A program made the translations under genes and the position numbers. DNA of 64,000 nt from Pseudomonas graminis (GTDB lineage: Bacteria; Pseudomonadota; Gammaproteobacteria; Pseudomonadales; Pseudomonadaceae): positions 153,771 through 217,770 of the forward strand of contig NZ_MDEN01000057.1 of the NCBI RefSeq assembly GCF_001705435.1, written 5' to 3'. A model generated the notes under the pieces. That model did no database searches, was not told the DNA's origin, and was given only the letters and a program-made list of their open reading frames with translations. Below are positions 55,590 through 64,000 of this stretch, piece after piece (position 1 is the first letter of the stretch; each line of letters opens with the position of its first letter).

Positions 55590-58379
55590 TTACCAGGAAT
55601 AGCGCAACCCGACATTCATACCCCAGGGTTGCTTGATGTTTTCGCCACTGCTGTAGTCCACATCGGCATGGAGCTGCAACACATTATTGAGTTGAAGCGC
55701 CACGCCCGCGCCCAACTCACCGCGGCTACCGGACAGATCATCGCTAAACGTCGTCCGATTGACTTTGACTTCGTTGTTGCGTGCGAACTCATGAGCCGCG
55801 GCGACTTTCAAATAAGGCTGAACGAATCCTCCCCCGGTCAACGGAATATTTTTGCCCAAGTGGGTGCCCGCTTTGGCAACTAAGGAATCGGCCTTGTTGC
55901 TGCGGGCCTCCAATCCGTTATCAAGTGCGTAATCCTCTCCCTGTACCCACAGAGCCGAGACCTGTGCGAAGGGTTCGACAAACCAGTCTTCGGCAAACTT
56001 AATGTGTTTACCCACTTCGACAGAACCGCCGATGCCGTAGTTTTGATAATTACCCCTCGATTTTTCACCGTCACTCATGCGCACATCCGCCTTGTTCTGG
56101 AAGCGGTTGGCCTTGATCAGCGCGTCAACGTAGTAACCACTTGTCGACAGCCAGGTGCTGTACAAACCCAGATAATAACTCTGCACCCGACCATCGCTGC
56201 CTCGCTGCAAGTCGAGAGCGGATTCGCTGTAACCGCCCATTACACCCACCAGCCACTGCCCGTCTACTTCAGAGACCGGGGTGTCTACGCCGAATGAAAT
56301 GCCAGACTGGGTCTGTATGTAATTGACCTGGTCCGTTGCCGAGACCCTATATCGGTTTCCATAGGTTCGCGCCCAGACGCCGCCCTGATCGCGCCCGTTG
56401 CGCAGTTCCCCCATGCGGCTGCGCAACGTAGCGGTCTCGCCGTACCAGACAGTAGGGGCAGCACTGAACACTCCGATGACGGCGCGCGCCGACGGCGAGA
56501 TGATCGGCTTGCCAGGATCGACTGGCGGTACACCTCCGTCCCCTTCGCCTGGGCCCACCGGCGGTTCACCTCCGCCCCCTTCGCCTGGACCCACCGGCGG
56601 TTCACCTCCGTCCCCTTCGCCTGGACCCACCGGCGGTTCACCTCCGCCCCCTTCGCCTGGGCCCACCGGCGGTTCGCCTCCACCGGTGGTTGCCTGGGCA
56701 AGAAACCACTCGTTGCCTCTTTTTTCGAGCCGGTACACGAATGTCCCCACGTCCACTTGGCCGCCCAGGACAGAAAAGGCCGCGCTACCGCCTCCCGAGT
56801 GCACAACCTTCTGCGCGAAATCCTCCTGGATGGGCTCGACGCCCGTATTCTGCACACGCAGCACAAACGCCCCATCGGCATTCCCCACCACGTTGACCAG
56901 GTCACTGAGATGTCCGGCCAGATCCGTGCCCATCGTAAACGCGCCATTCCCCGCGAGGCTGCTGGCGTTGAGCGTGCGGAAACCCTGACCGCCCGCTCGC
57001 ATGTTTACCGTCCCGCCAGCCATTGTCAGCTCGCCCACTGAGGAGTCGCTGACCATGTTGAACGTGGAGGCCCCGTCGACGGCCATCCGTTGCCCCTGAA
57101 CCACTGTCCCGGTCAGTTGTGAACCGTTATTGAGCGCGATGGAAACCGGGGTGACAGCGTCCTGCACCACGTCGCCGGTCATAGTGCTGCCATCGAGACT
57201 CAGGCTGCCCAGGTTGCTCACTGTGCCGACAAGGTTTGCACCATTGGTCATGGACACCCTCGCAACTGATCCACTGCTCTCGGTTACGTTGCCGGTCACG
57301 GTGCTCGCACTCAGATCAAGACTTGCAATGTCGGACATGGATCCTGTGAATGCAGAGTTGTTTGCCATGACGACCGCAGTCTGCGAACCGGGCAAGGCAA
57401 TGACGTTGCCGGTCATGGTAGCGGCATTTATGTTCAGACTGTTGATATGGGTCATGTCGCCGGTGAAAGCAGCGTTGTTACGTAATGTGACGTCGGCGAG
57501 CGAGCCCTGGATGACATTGACATCACCGACGAGTCGGCTGTCATCGGCCACAAAGTTCACGTTCGATGCCCGGGAAGCCGTAGCCGCCTGCCCAACCTCG
57601 AGAATCACGCCATTGCCGCTATTGAGCGTGGAACCGTTCTGCACGGTGACCGTGGCGTTGGTCACCGTGCCGACGACTGTCCCGATCAGAATTGCGCTGC
57701 CGGAGGTGCCTGTGAGAGTGGCGCCATCCAGGCTGAGCGACGGGGTGATTCGGCCGCCGTTGTCGGCCGTCAGAACCGCGCCCCGGTTACTGCCGGTAGC
57801 CGCCCCCCCTTGCAGGGATAACGATCCGCCAATAACCGTCAGCCCCACTCCATCGGCGATGACGCCCCCGGGCCCGCTGCCGCTGCTCGTCACTTGGGTA
57901 TTGATCAGCGTTGCCGTGCTGCTGCCCACGACATTGACGCCTCGTCCAATGCCGCTGATCGAGCTGTTAGTGACACTGGCAGTCGATCCGCCTCCTGCAC
58001 CGGAAATCTGACGGTTGACAGACAGGCCAACAGCATTGACCGATGAAATGGTTGAATCGTTGATCAGGCCGTTGCTGACGATCAGGCTGACGCCGGAAGA
58101 GTTAGGCTGGGTGGCAGGATCAATAGCCGAAACCGAGCCACCGTCGAGATTCACTGTTGATCCTGCCTGAGCGCTGATCCCCTGAGTTGCCCCCCCCGGA
58201 TTGACGAGCAGAGTCGCGTTATCAAGTCGCCAGAATGTCACGGGCGACCCGGCATTGACGATACCCGTTGTGCCCGGAGCTAAAATTGCCGCGCCTGCGC
58301 AATGACTGACGGCCATTCCAAACACCATGAGAACGGGAAATTCCCAACCTTCAGCTCCGAATCCTTTACGACGTGTCAT
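55590..58379 (-). CDS. Autotransporter (type Va), pertactin-like passenger, expanded paralogue
   Basis: A 929-residue protein. It has a signal peptide (MTRRKGFGAEGWEFPVLMVF...), then a beta-helix passenger. Four near-39-residue repeats lie at about residues 280-436, each with the pattern TGNV...GS...N...F/L-TG...SL...ST. A Pro/Gly linker of four 12-residue repeats (EPPVGPGEGGGG) follows, then the C-terminal barrel ending GMNVGLRYSW. The barrel is highly similar to that of the neighbouring gene (ALIKANRFQN, MSDGEK, VEVGKHIK, EDWFVEPFAQ, VAAAHEF all shared). ATG 58379 has a strong GGGAGG 6 nt upstream. Surface display is predicted; ligand unknown. Confidence 0.92.
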   Translation of the reverse strand: MTRRKGFGAEGWEFPVLMVFGMAVSHCAGAAILAPGTTGIVNAGSPVTFWRLDNATLLVNPGGATQGISAQAGSTVNLDGGSVSAIDPATQPNSSGVSLIVSNGLINDSTISSVNAVGLSVNRQISGAGGGSTASVTNSSISGIGRGVNVVGSSTATLINTQVTSSGSGPGGVIADGVGLTVIGGSLSLQGGAATGSNRGAVLTADNGGRITPSLSLDGATLTGTSGSAILIGTVVGTVTNATVTVQNGSTLNSGNGVILEVGQAATASRASNVNFVADDSRLVGDVNVIQGSLADVTLRNNAAFTGDMTHINSLNINAATMTGNVIALPGSQTAVVMANNSAFTGSMSDIASLDLSASTVTGNVTESSGSVARVSMTNGANLVGTVSNLGSLSLDGSTMTGDVVQDAVTPVSIALNNGSQLTGTVVQGQRMAVDGASTFNMVSDSSVGELTMAGGTVNMRAGGQGFRTLNASSLAGNGAFTMGTDLAGHLSDLVNVVGNADGAFVLRVQNTGVEPIQEDFAQKVVHSGGGSAAFSVLGGQVDVGTFVYRLEKRGNEWFLAQATTGGGEPPVGPGEGGGGEPPVGPGEGDGGEPPVGPGEGGGGEPPVGPGEGDGGVPPVDPGKPIISPSARAVIGVFSAAPTVWYGETATLRSRMGELRNGRDQGGVWARTYGNRYRVSATDQVNYIQTQSGISFGVDTPVSEVDGQWLVGVMGGYSESALDLQRGSDGRVQSYYLGLYSTWLSTSGYYVDALIKANRFQNKADVRMSDGEKSRGNYQNYGIGGSVEVGKHIKFAEDWFVEPFAQVSALWVQGEDYALDNGLEARSNKADSLVAKAGTHLGKNIPLTGGGFVQPYLKVAAAHEFARNNEVKVNRTTFSDDLSGSRGELGAGVALQLNNVLQLHADVDYSSGENIKQPWGMNVGLRYSW
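56531..56674. repeat. Four tandem 36-bp repeats, proline-glycine linker
   Basis: In-frame 36-bp units begin with CACCTCCG on the forward strand at 56531, 56567 and so on. They encode EPPVGPGE plus GGGG or GDGG in alternation on the reverse strand. Near-identity of the units suggests copy number can vary by slippage. Confidence 0.88.
57070..57540. repeat. Four diverged ~117-bp repeats in the autotransporter passenger
   Basis: The translated units run from SRLVGDVN (about residue 280) to AVDGAS (about 436) in steps of 39-40 residues. DNA identity between units is only moderate, so they are old duplications. The neighbouring paralogue has only one such unit. Confidence 0.7.
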
Positions 58380-58511
58380 AACTAACCTCCCTGTTTCCTT
58401 GAGTCGCCCCTGATTGATTAGCGATTGCCGAGCGTGCTCATGGCGCTTATCAAAGGGTAAACCAAGTGTATGCAGCACTCATTATTTAGCACGCGTATTA
58501 ACGCCCGTTTT

Positions 58512-58537
58512 AATAACCATTCGAAATAATGGTTATT
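58512..58537. promoter_or_regulatory. Perfect inverted repeat in the divergent autotransporter / module-protein gap
   Basis: AATAACCATT, CGAAAT, AATGGTTATT: perfect 10-bp arms with a 6-bp centre in the 332-bp gap 58380-58711. The rest of the gap is A/T-rich and has no gene. The site lies about 130 bp before the reverse autotransporter and 175 bp before the forward operon. A shared operator for both directions is inference. Confidence 0.6.
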
Positions 58538-58711
58538 TCAGTTCGCTCTAACCGCCCAACGGCGCCGACAACACATTGATATGCCAAGTACTTTCGTTGA
58601 CATTTATTTATCGCCCGCCCACGGCACTGTCATTTATGACAGCAGACAGACTCTTGAAAACCCACCATCTTGTTATCGGCATTTACGCCATATCTTCACA
58701 GGGAGTTGGAC

Positions 58712-61531
58712 ATGGGAAACAATATCTTTCCGTCATCAACAAGAGCTCGAGCAGGACGCGCGCTTTTGCAACTGACTGTTTTTAATAGAGACCCGGTTAC
58801 TCATACGATTCCGCTTGAGTTTCTGGACGCAGACCTTGAGGTGGGAATTCCCGACAGCGACGACATCTTCGTCGGCGATTTTCTGGAACTCTATGTGAGA
58901 GGCACCCCGCTCGGAACACGCCGTACCGTCACCGCTGCCGATAAGCAAGCCGCCCAGGGCAACCCCGCTTTCTACTACTCAATGACTATTGATAAGGCTT
59001 CTTTTCCGTCCGAGGGTGAAAGTGTAACGTTCAACGTGGATTACTACGTAGGCTCTGGCAGCGTAAAGGACTTATCCAATTTGCCTGTGGAGGTGATTCT
59101 GGATCGAGAACCTCCAGGTGGAACGCCGCTTCCCTACTTGAGCTTCACACCTGAGCAACTCGACGGCATCGCACAGAGCGACTTGACGGACGACTACCTC
59201 GAAGTCCGGGCGCCACTCTGGTATGGCAAGCGTATCGGGGATGTTCTTACGCCATGGCTGGGCACTTCTGAAACGGAAGGAGTGCTGGTCACCGAGAGTG
59301 CGGTGGAAGTCACAAGTATCAGCGAAACTACCTTTGCGCGCTTCCCCAAGTCTCTCCTGCTCATCAACGGTGATGTTCCTCAATATTTCGCGTATCAACT
59401 GCGGGACGGGTTGGGGAACCAGTCCGAGGTGGCACGCAGCCGCGAAATTCCTGTGTCATTGACACGCTGGCGTTACAAATCAAAAAAACGTTTTGAGAAA
59501 AGCGGTCGCGCATCGGTCGATAACGGCGTGGGCAAGCTTGTTGCCACCCTACTCCCCCCACTCCAAGTGCCAGACACGGTCTTTCCGGACGGCACTCTTC
59601 CTCTTGCGATACTGGGTGCGGATCTTCCAGTTCGCATCCCGAACAAAGTTCCCGAGTTTCCGGCGGGCGCCGTCATTCAGTTGTACCGGGTGGCCGAAGA
59701 CGGAACAGCGACGGAACTAGGACCTCAACGCCCTATTACCCAGACCGAGTCAGATGATGGCAGCTTCGTGTTCGATTTGGCGATTCCCAAAACGGATTTT
59801 CCTGCAACGGGCACCACGCCATGGGCACTCGATTACAGCGTTTTTGACCCGCTTTCCAGCGGAGAAGGTCTGTCAGGAAATCTTGTAACAGTGATCTTCG
59901 ATCGCGAAGCCCCAGGTGGAGCTTCGCCCCCCGACATGCCTTTGCTGGAATTCACCCAGGAGCAACTGTCAGGCATTACCCTGGCGGATGTCGTCGGTGA
60001 TGGCATTCCCGTCAGCCTGCCCGCCTGGTATCTGAGCGCCGGCCTGGATGTTGCGCAACTGTGGCTAAGCGATACCGCAGCAGAGGACGACGCTAAATAT
60101 CTTCCCGGCACCTTTACGCTGACAGATGCAAGCGCAGGCAAAGCCCTGGATGTCGAGTTTTTGGTCACAGACATCGAGCCGCTGGGCAACAAGGTCCTTT
60201 ACTTTGCTTATCGACTCACGGACAAGGCCGGCAATATCAGTCCACGCTCGAATCCTGTCGCTATTGAAGTACTCCTGACTGAAGCGCCAACTGATCTTGA
60301 GCCTCCGGTGGTTCCGGACAACGAAGCACACGGCGTCGTGACTCAGCAAGATGCGGCTGAACTGGTGGAAGTCGAAATACCGAATTATACGAACGCTGCG
60401 GAAGGCGACAGAATCTACGTCGTATGGGGCAATACGAAAATGCCGCCCGTGACGTTGGTGGCGGCCGACTTAAACCCTGCCCCACCCGCATTTTTGAAAG
60501 TGATCAAGTTGCCTTATGCGGATGTTCTAGCCGAAGGCAGCGGAAACGGCAAATTAGTTACATACGAAGTATGGCGCGGGAGCGTGCTTGCAAACACTTC
60601 TCCGTCAACTTCCGTTAACGTAAATCTCGACAGCCCAGGCCCAGGCCCCGATCCAGACCCAGGAACGCCTTGGCATGAAAACCTCGTGCCGCTGGTCGTC
60701 GTCGGTGACAGCGGCGCTGGCGGTGATAACGTGATTCCGCCTGGCGACTTCAACAAGGATGCTGTGGCCACTGTTCCCCATATCGGCAAAGACGGGATGG
60801 TTATCTGGAAACCCGGGGATCGGGTGCAAGTCAGTTGGGACGGCATACTCATTGGAACGCCATTTCCCATTACCCTGGCAAATGAAAAACAAGATGCGAA
60901 AATCACTATACCCGCAGTGACAGTGGGAGCCTCGACCGGACTGAAAGATGTGTTCTACATCGTAAGCCGTGATTTGCCCCCCAGCAATCAGGTAGCGACT
61001 GCAGTATCCGAACCGACACCGGTCGATGTGCAATCGCCAGGCTTACTGCCAGGGGACGGTTCGTTAGCCAAGGCGATATTCCCCGAAGAGGATACCGTTC
61101 AGAATGTGATCAACAGAGTAAACGGGCTGGACGGAACGCCCATCCAGATTATGCTGAAGGGTGTGAGCAACATTGCCAAGGATGACCTCATCAACTTGAG
61201 GTTTGTGGGTCGGGAAGGTCTGGTTGACCCCACGGCTCCGGAAATCTCCGGGACCGAACTTGTTGTCATCGACCACAAGATCACCGACCAGGAAATAGCA
61301 CTGGGTTATTACGAACTTGCTGTTCCTTATAATCCCTATCTGCAAAAAATCTGCCGTGCTGGCTGCACGGTGAATTACTCCATTACCAATAAAGTTGGCA
61401 CACCTGTTGAGGCGGATCAGAAGTATATCCGGATCGCACTGGGTCCAGTAGGAGACCTTTTTGTTTGTCCGATCAACCCTACAATACCGGCCGATTCGCG
61501 TTCGAGAACCGTAGTTATTCCTCGCGCGTAG
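58712..61531 (+). CDS. Large Ig-like module repeat protein A, no signal peptide
   Basis: A 939-residue protein built of about six or seven repeated beta-sandwich modules of 100-150 residues. A typical module has an [LV]-x-V-x-[IV]-P...GD-x-[IV]-x-[LV]-x-W-G stretch (VEIPNYTNAAEGDRIYVVWGN; VSWDGILIG). It ends with V-x-Y-x-V then an S-x-P turn. Modules are joined by LDREPPGG and FDREAPGG. A PGPDPDPG linker lies near residue 650. Only four Cys are seen. The N-terminus MGNNIFPSSTRARAGRALLQ is not a Sec signal. ATG 58712 has GGGAG 6-7 nt upstream. No enzyme motif or barrel is seen. First gene of an operon with the next two. Confidence 0.8.
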   Translation: MGNNIFPSSTRARAGRALLQLTVFNRDPVTHTIPLEFLDADLEVGIPDSDDIFVGDFLELYVRGTPLGTRRTVTAADKQAAQGNPAFYYSMTIDKASFPSEGESVTFNVDYYVGSGSVKDLSNLPVEVILDREPPGGTPLPYLSFTPEQLDGIAQSDLTDDYLEVRAPLWYGKRIGDVLTPWLGTSETEGVLVTESAVEVTSISETTFARFPKSLLLINGDVPQYFAYQLRDGLGNQSEVARSREIPVSLTRWRYKSKKRFEKSGRASVDNGVGKLVATLLPPLQVPDTVFPDGTLPLAILGADLPVRIPNKVPEFPAGAVIQLYRVAEDGTATELGPQRPITQTESDDGSFVFDLAIPKTDFPATGTTPWALDYSVFDPLSSGEGLSGNLVTVIFDREAPGGASPPDMPLLEFTQEQLSGITLADVVGDGIPVSLPAWYLSAGLDVAQLWLSDTAAEDDAKYLPGTFTLTDASAGKALDVEFLVTDIEPLGNKVLYFAYRLTDKAGNISPRSNPVAIEVLLTEAPTDLEPPVVPDNEAHGVVTQQDAAELVEVEIPNYTNAAEGDRIYVVWGNTKMPPVTLVAADLNPAPPAFLKVIKLPYADVLAEGSGNGKLVTYEVWRGSVLANTSPSTSVNVNLDSPGPGPDPDPGTPWHENLVPLVVVGDSGAGGDNVIPPGDFNKDAVATVPHIGKDGMVIWKPGDRVQVSWDGILIGTPFPITLANEKQDAKITIPAVTVGASTGLKDVFYIVSRDLPPSNQVATAVSEPTPVDVQSPGLLPGDGSLAKAIFPEEDTVQNVINRVNGLDGTPIQIMLKGVSNIAKDDLINLRFVGREGLVDPTAPEISGTELVVIDHKITDQEIALGYYELAVPYNPYLQKICRAGCTVNYSITNKVGTPVEADQKYIRIALGPVGDLFVCPINPTIPADSRSRTVVIPRA

Positions 61532-61538
61532 TCACTCT

Positions 61539-61572
61539 TCTACAACAGGGCGCAGTAGGGCCCTGTTGTAGA
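61539..61572 (+). other. Intercistronic hairpin between module proteins A and B
   Basis: TCTACAACAGGGC and GCCCTGTTGTAGA: a perfect 13-bp stem with an 8-nt loop, starting 8 nt after the stop of protein A and ending 43 nt before protein B. No T-run follows. It may be an attenuator, an RNA-processing site or a stability element setting the ratio of A to B. Confidence 0.7.
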
Positions 61573-61614
61573 GGTCTGGCTTCTAACACCGTTCGCTCTG
61601 AAAGGAATCATGTT

Positions 61615-63870
61615 ATGGCAGTTTTACCAGACGGCACTGTCTCACCCCGCTCAAGTGGAACGTTAGCGCTCAATCCATTGATCATCCCCGTTATGGATTA
61701 CGGGTCGGCGAGGCCTGGCTTAGGCTGGGATGACTTGAACGACCCCACTAAGCCCGTGTTCTTGCAGGCTCGGTTAAATATCCAGGCTTACCAACCGGGA
61801 GACTTCGTCACGCTCTATTGGAACGACGAAACTGTACAGACCTTCTCATTGGAGGAATCGCACTTTCAAAACAGCTTCATGGCGTTCAACCTCTATCCGG
61901 TCTCCATTGTCGAGCCCAGTGGTGAAGTTTATTACACCATTTATGACCAACTCAGCGAGTCAACTGCACCGTCAGACAAACGAACGGTGCGCGTAAAGTT
62001 GTCAGTGCCCGGCGGACCTGATACCGACGCTTCAACGCCCTACCTCAATGACCGACTGACCGTAGCGAGTATTACACCTGCAGGCGACATAACTGACGAG
62101 AATATCCCAGTCAGTGTCACTGTTGCGCCATGGCTGTACATGGCCGAAGGCGACGAACTCACGGTCATCTGGAACGGCGTTCGACTTACACAGCCTCCAT
62201 TGGACAGCGCGCAGGTAGGTCAGCCTCAGACCGTTGTTATCCCCAGAGAAACGCTCATTGGTGCGGGCGACGGCAGCCCCGTGACGGTGAGTTATGAGAT
62301 CAGGGACATCGTCAACAATTACTCGCTCGTGTCCAGGCCAGCTTTTACCAACGTCATCGTTGATCCCAACGCTCCTCCAGCACCGGCCGTCAAAGTAGCC
62401 GGGACGCGGGTGAGCATCATCGATCTCGATCAGTTGGGGAGCGGCAATGTCCAGGTCGAAATCCCCCATGACAACGGAATTCCCGCTGCCGGGGACTCGA
62501 TAACGCTGAACTGGAAGGGCAGAGCTGCGGACGGTATGCCATTCGAAAAGGTCCTTGGGCCAGCAACATACCCCGGAGGCGGACTCAATCTGGAGTTCAC
62601 CGTGGCCAACGCTGATGTTGTGGCCATTGCCGGTGGCGGGGCAGTTGTCAGCTATCTGGTACAAGGCAAAGGTTCGAAACGCACCACCATCACTGTGGTC
62701 GGTGTGCCCGCGCAACTGACAGCACCACTGATCCCTGGCGTTGTCGGTGACATAGACATTGGCGTGATCTCGGATCCGGTACTGGTTCGGATACCTGCCT
62801 ATGCTGGTAAAGCAGAGAATGATGTGATTTTTCTCTCCTGGGAGGGGCTGACGGAGGCCGGTAACGCGCTGGTGTACTCGGACACCTATACCGTAGGGAA
62901 TGGTGAAGCCTCGATTGGGAAAGACATGGAGGTAAACAAAAACCTACTCACGCCCCTGGCCAGTGGCTCGTTGAGCATAAGCTATCGCGTTAACAAACCG
63001 GGTGGGGCAACGTTGAAGTCAGAGGTCACGGCTTACACCGTCAGCGGAAGCATATTGCTTACCATCCCGACGGTGCTGAACGCCCCTGGCGACATTTTCG
63101 ATCCGGCGGCCAATCCCAATGGCACTTCGGTACATGTGGATGGCGTCGCTGCTGCCCTCAAGCGCCTGGACGAAGTGACGATTTACTGGACCGGCCCCGT
63201 TCAAGAGGGCAGTGCGTCGCAGACGTTTACGATCGCCAGCGATAATCAGTCCCTCGATTGGCCGGTGTTGGCAGCGCAGATTGATCCAAGCCGCGGCAGC
63301 ACCGTTAATGTGTTTTATGAAGTAAAGCGTACGGCTGGGGGCAGCGGCAAATCAGTCACCCGAACGCTTGCGATCCTTGATCCGCTCCCGAACGAGATCA
63401 CGGATGATTTCACGTCACGCACGGGCGCGATGATCCGGGCCGGAGGAACGCTCAGCACCGATTACATCACACTATTTTTTGAGTCGGGCAACGGCCAGGC
63501 AGGATTCCCGATACGCGATGACGTACCCCCCGACGGGGCGGCGGCGTTGCAACTGCCTGTACTTCACATTTGCTATCAACATCCGGCCAACCAACCAGGA
63601 ACCCAAGTCGTCCTGATGGATTTGAGACGCGACTGCTCCAAAATTGAATTCGACATTTATGGCTGCAACGGTAAAACCCGTATCGACTTGCTGGATGCCG
63701 GTAAAAATATCGTCGAGGCCAAAACCCTGCCAGCAACGACAAATCATCACTTCATTTCCACCACCGCCCTGCCCATTCACTTCATCCGCGTTACCGGAGA
63801 GACCGACTGGACGCTGTGGGACAACATCAAGATGACGACGCGCAATCTTGGAAGGAGCAAAAGAAAATGA
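61615..63870 (+). CDS. Large Ig-like module repeat protein B with C-terminal jelly-roll-like domain
   Basis: A 751-residue protein with about five of the same modules as protein A (YQPGDFVTLYWND; MAEGDELTVIWNG; PAAGDSITLNWKG; KAENDVIFLSWEG; LKRLDEVTIYWTG). A different C-terminal domain follows (about 615-751; CSKIEFDIYGCNGKTRIDLLDAGKNIVEAKTLPATTNHHF...DWTLWDNIKM). That domain has the strand pattern of carbohydrate-binding jelly rolls; this is inference. There is no signal peptide. ATG 61615 is chosen with AAAGGAA upstream; longer frames run through the hairpin. Its stop overlaps the next start by ATGA. Confidence 0.8.
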   Translation: MAVLPDGTVSPRSSGTLALNPLIIPVMDYGSARPGLGWDDLNDPTKPVFLQARLNIQAYQPGDFVTLYWNDETVQTFSLEESHFQNSFMAFNLYPVSIVEPSGEVYYTIYDQLSESTAPSDKRTVRVKLSVPGGPDTDASTPYLNDRLTVASITPAGDITDENIPVSVTVAPWLYMAEGDELTVIWNGVRLTQPPLDSAQVGQPQTVVIPRETLIGAGDGSPVTVSYEIRDIVNNYSLVSRPAFTNVIVDPNAPPAPAVKVAGTRVSIIDLDQLGSGNVQVEIPHDNGIPAAGDSITLNWKGRAADGMPFEKVLGPATYPGGGLNLEFTVANADVVAIAGGGAVVSYLVQGKGSKRTTITVVGVPAQLTAPLIPGVVGDIDIGVISDPVLVRIPAYAGKAENDVIFLSWEGLTEAGNALVYSDTYTVGNGEASIGKDMEVNKNLLTPLASGSLSISYRVNKPGGATLKSEVTAYTVSGSILLTIPTVLNAPGDIFDPAANPNGTSVHVDGVAAALKRLDEVTIYWTGPVQEGSASQTFTIASDNQSLDWPVLAAQIDPSRGSTVNVFYEVKRTAGGSGKSVTRTLAILDPLPNEITDDFTSRTGAMIRAGGTLSTDYITLFFESGNGQAGFPIRDDVPPDGAAALQLPVLHICYQHPANQPGTQVVLMDLRRDCSKIEFDIYGCNGKTRIDLLDAGKNIVEAKTLPATTNHHFISTTALPIHFIRVTGETDWTLWDNIKMTTRNLGRSKRK

Positions 63871-64000
63871 AGATCACTTCCCTCACCACCGACCAAAAAG
63901 ACAAATTGACGGCTGCGATCAAGCAGGCGCTTGACGGCACTTTATCCATTAACGCAACACCCTACCCTCGTCCTAAAGTCGAGCCTGCAGACGCATTCAA
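63867..64000 (+). CDS. Start of a third operon gene (partial)
   Basis: An open frame begins at ATG 63867 inside the ATGA overlap with module protein B, with GAAGGAG 8 nt upstream, and runs off the right edge. The visible 44 residues (MKITSLTTDQKDKLTAAIKQALDG, then NATPYPRPKVEPADAF) show an amphipathic helix and a proline-rich turn. There is no signal peptide. I do not recognise it; translational coupling makes it a functional partner of protein B. Confidence 0.7.
   Translation, partial: MKITSLTTDQKDKLTAAIKQALDGTLSINATPYPRPKVEPADAF

Noticed and set aside
56531..56674. Regular direct repeats that could suggest a CRISPR array
   Set aside because: The units are contiguous without spacers and encode an in-frame Pro/Gly linker of an autotransporter.
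58712..63870. Assignment of the module proteins to Tc insecticidal toxins, Rhs or RTX adhesins
   Set aside because: I see no YD repeats, no RTX nonapeptides, no Tc-like domains and no type I secretion signal in the visible part.

Overview
The window is a chromosomal segment of a Pseudomonas species of the fluorescens/syringae group. This rests on protein family content, GC-rich codon use, fluorescens-type and syringae-type REP palindromes, and a gene order that closely follows the P. aeruginosa coaE-pilS/pilR-minor pilin-ispH-ileS-rpsT-obgE-ispB block as I remember it. No database search was possible.

Layout. 0-5 kb: end of coaE, yacG, a DUF1780 gene and a MOSC gene in one overlapping run, then a type II NADH dehydrogenase and a GAF-PAS-diguanylate cyclase. 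5-9.7 kb: a stand-alone pstS, four tRNA genes (Asn, Pro, Lys, Pro) and clpB with a readable heat-shock promoter. 9.7-16 kb: pgeF-rluD, bamD, and the pilS/pilR two-component system. 16-18 kb: a winged-helix/nucleotidyltransferase gene behind a double palindrome, a frame-broken HEPN-like partner, and thiO. 18.3-28.3 kb: two type IV pilus minor-pilin gene sets. The forward set is fimU-pilV-pilW-pilX-pilY1-pilE; the reverse set is pilV-pilW-pilX-pilE. The two sets meet tail to tail only 3 nt apart, and a fimT flanks the second.

28.3-41.4 kb is core housekeeping: ribF-ileS-lspA-fkpB-ispH, murJ, rpsT, creA, proB, obgE, rplU-rpmA and ispB. 41.5-49.3 kb holds a Fur-box-preceded small gene, fklB, several conserved small proteins, a Lon-like protease, and DUF3015 and DUF4105 exported proteins.

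49.3-64 kb is accessory in character, with visibly higher A/T content in several stretches. It has copZ, a small exported protein, an Ig-like module protein with a DUF2599-like secreted partner, a RIO-type kinase, two homologous tandem autotransporters, and a divergent operon of large Ig-like repeat proteins without visible signal peptides that runs off the right edge. This last region is the most likely place for something undescribed.

Functional themes: PilS/PilR, minor pilins and PilY1 serve type IV pilus assembly and surface sensing. The autotransporters and module-repeat proteins suggest further surface or secreted interaction factors. The remainder covers translation, isoprenoid and lipoprotein processing, and stress functions.
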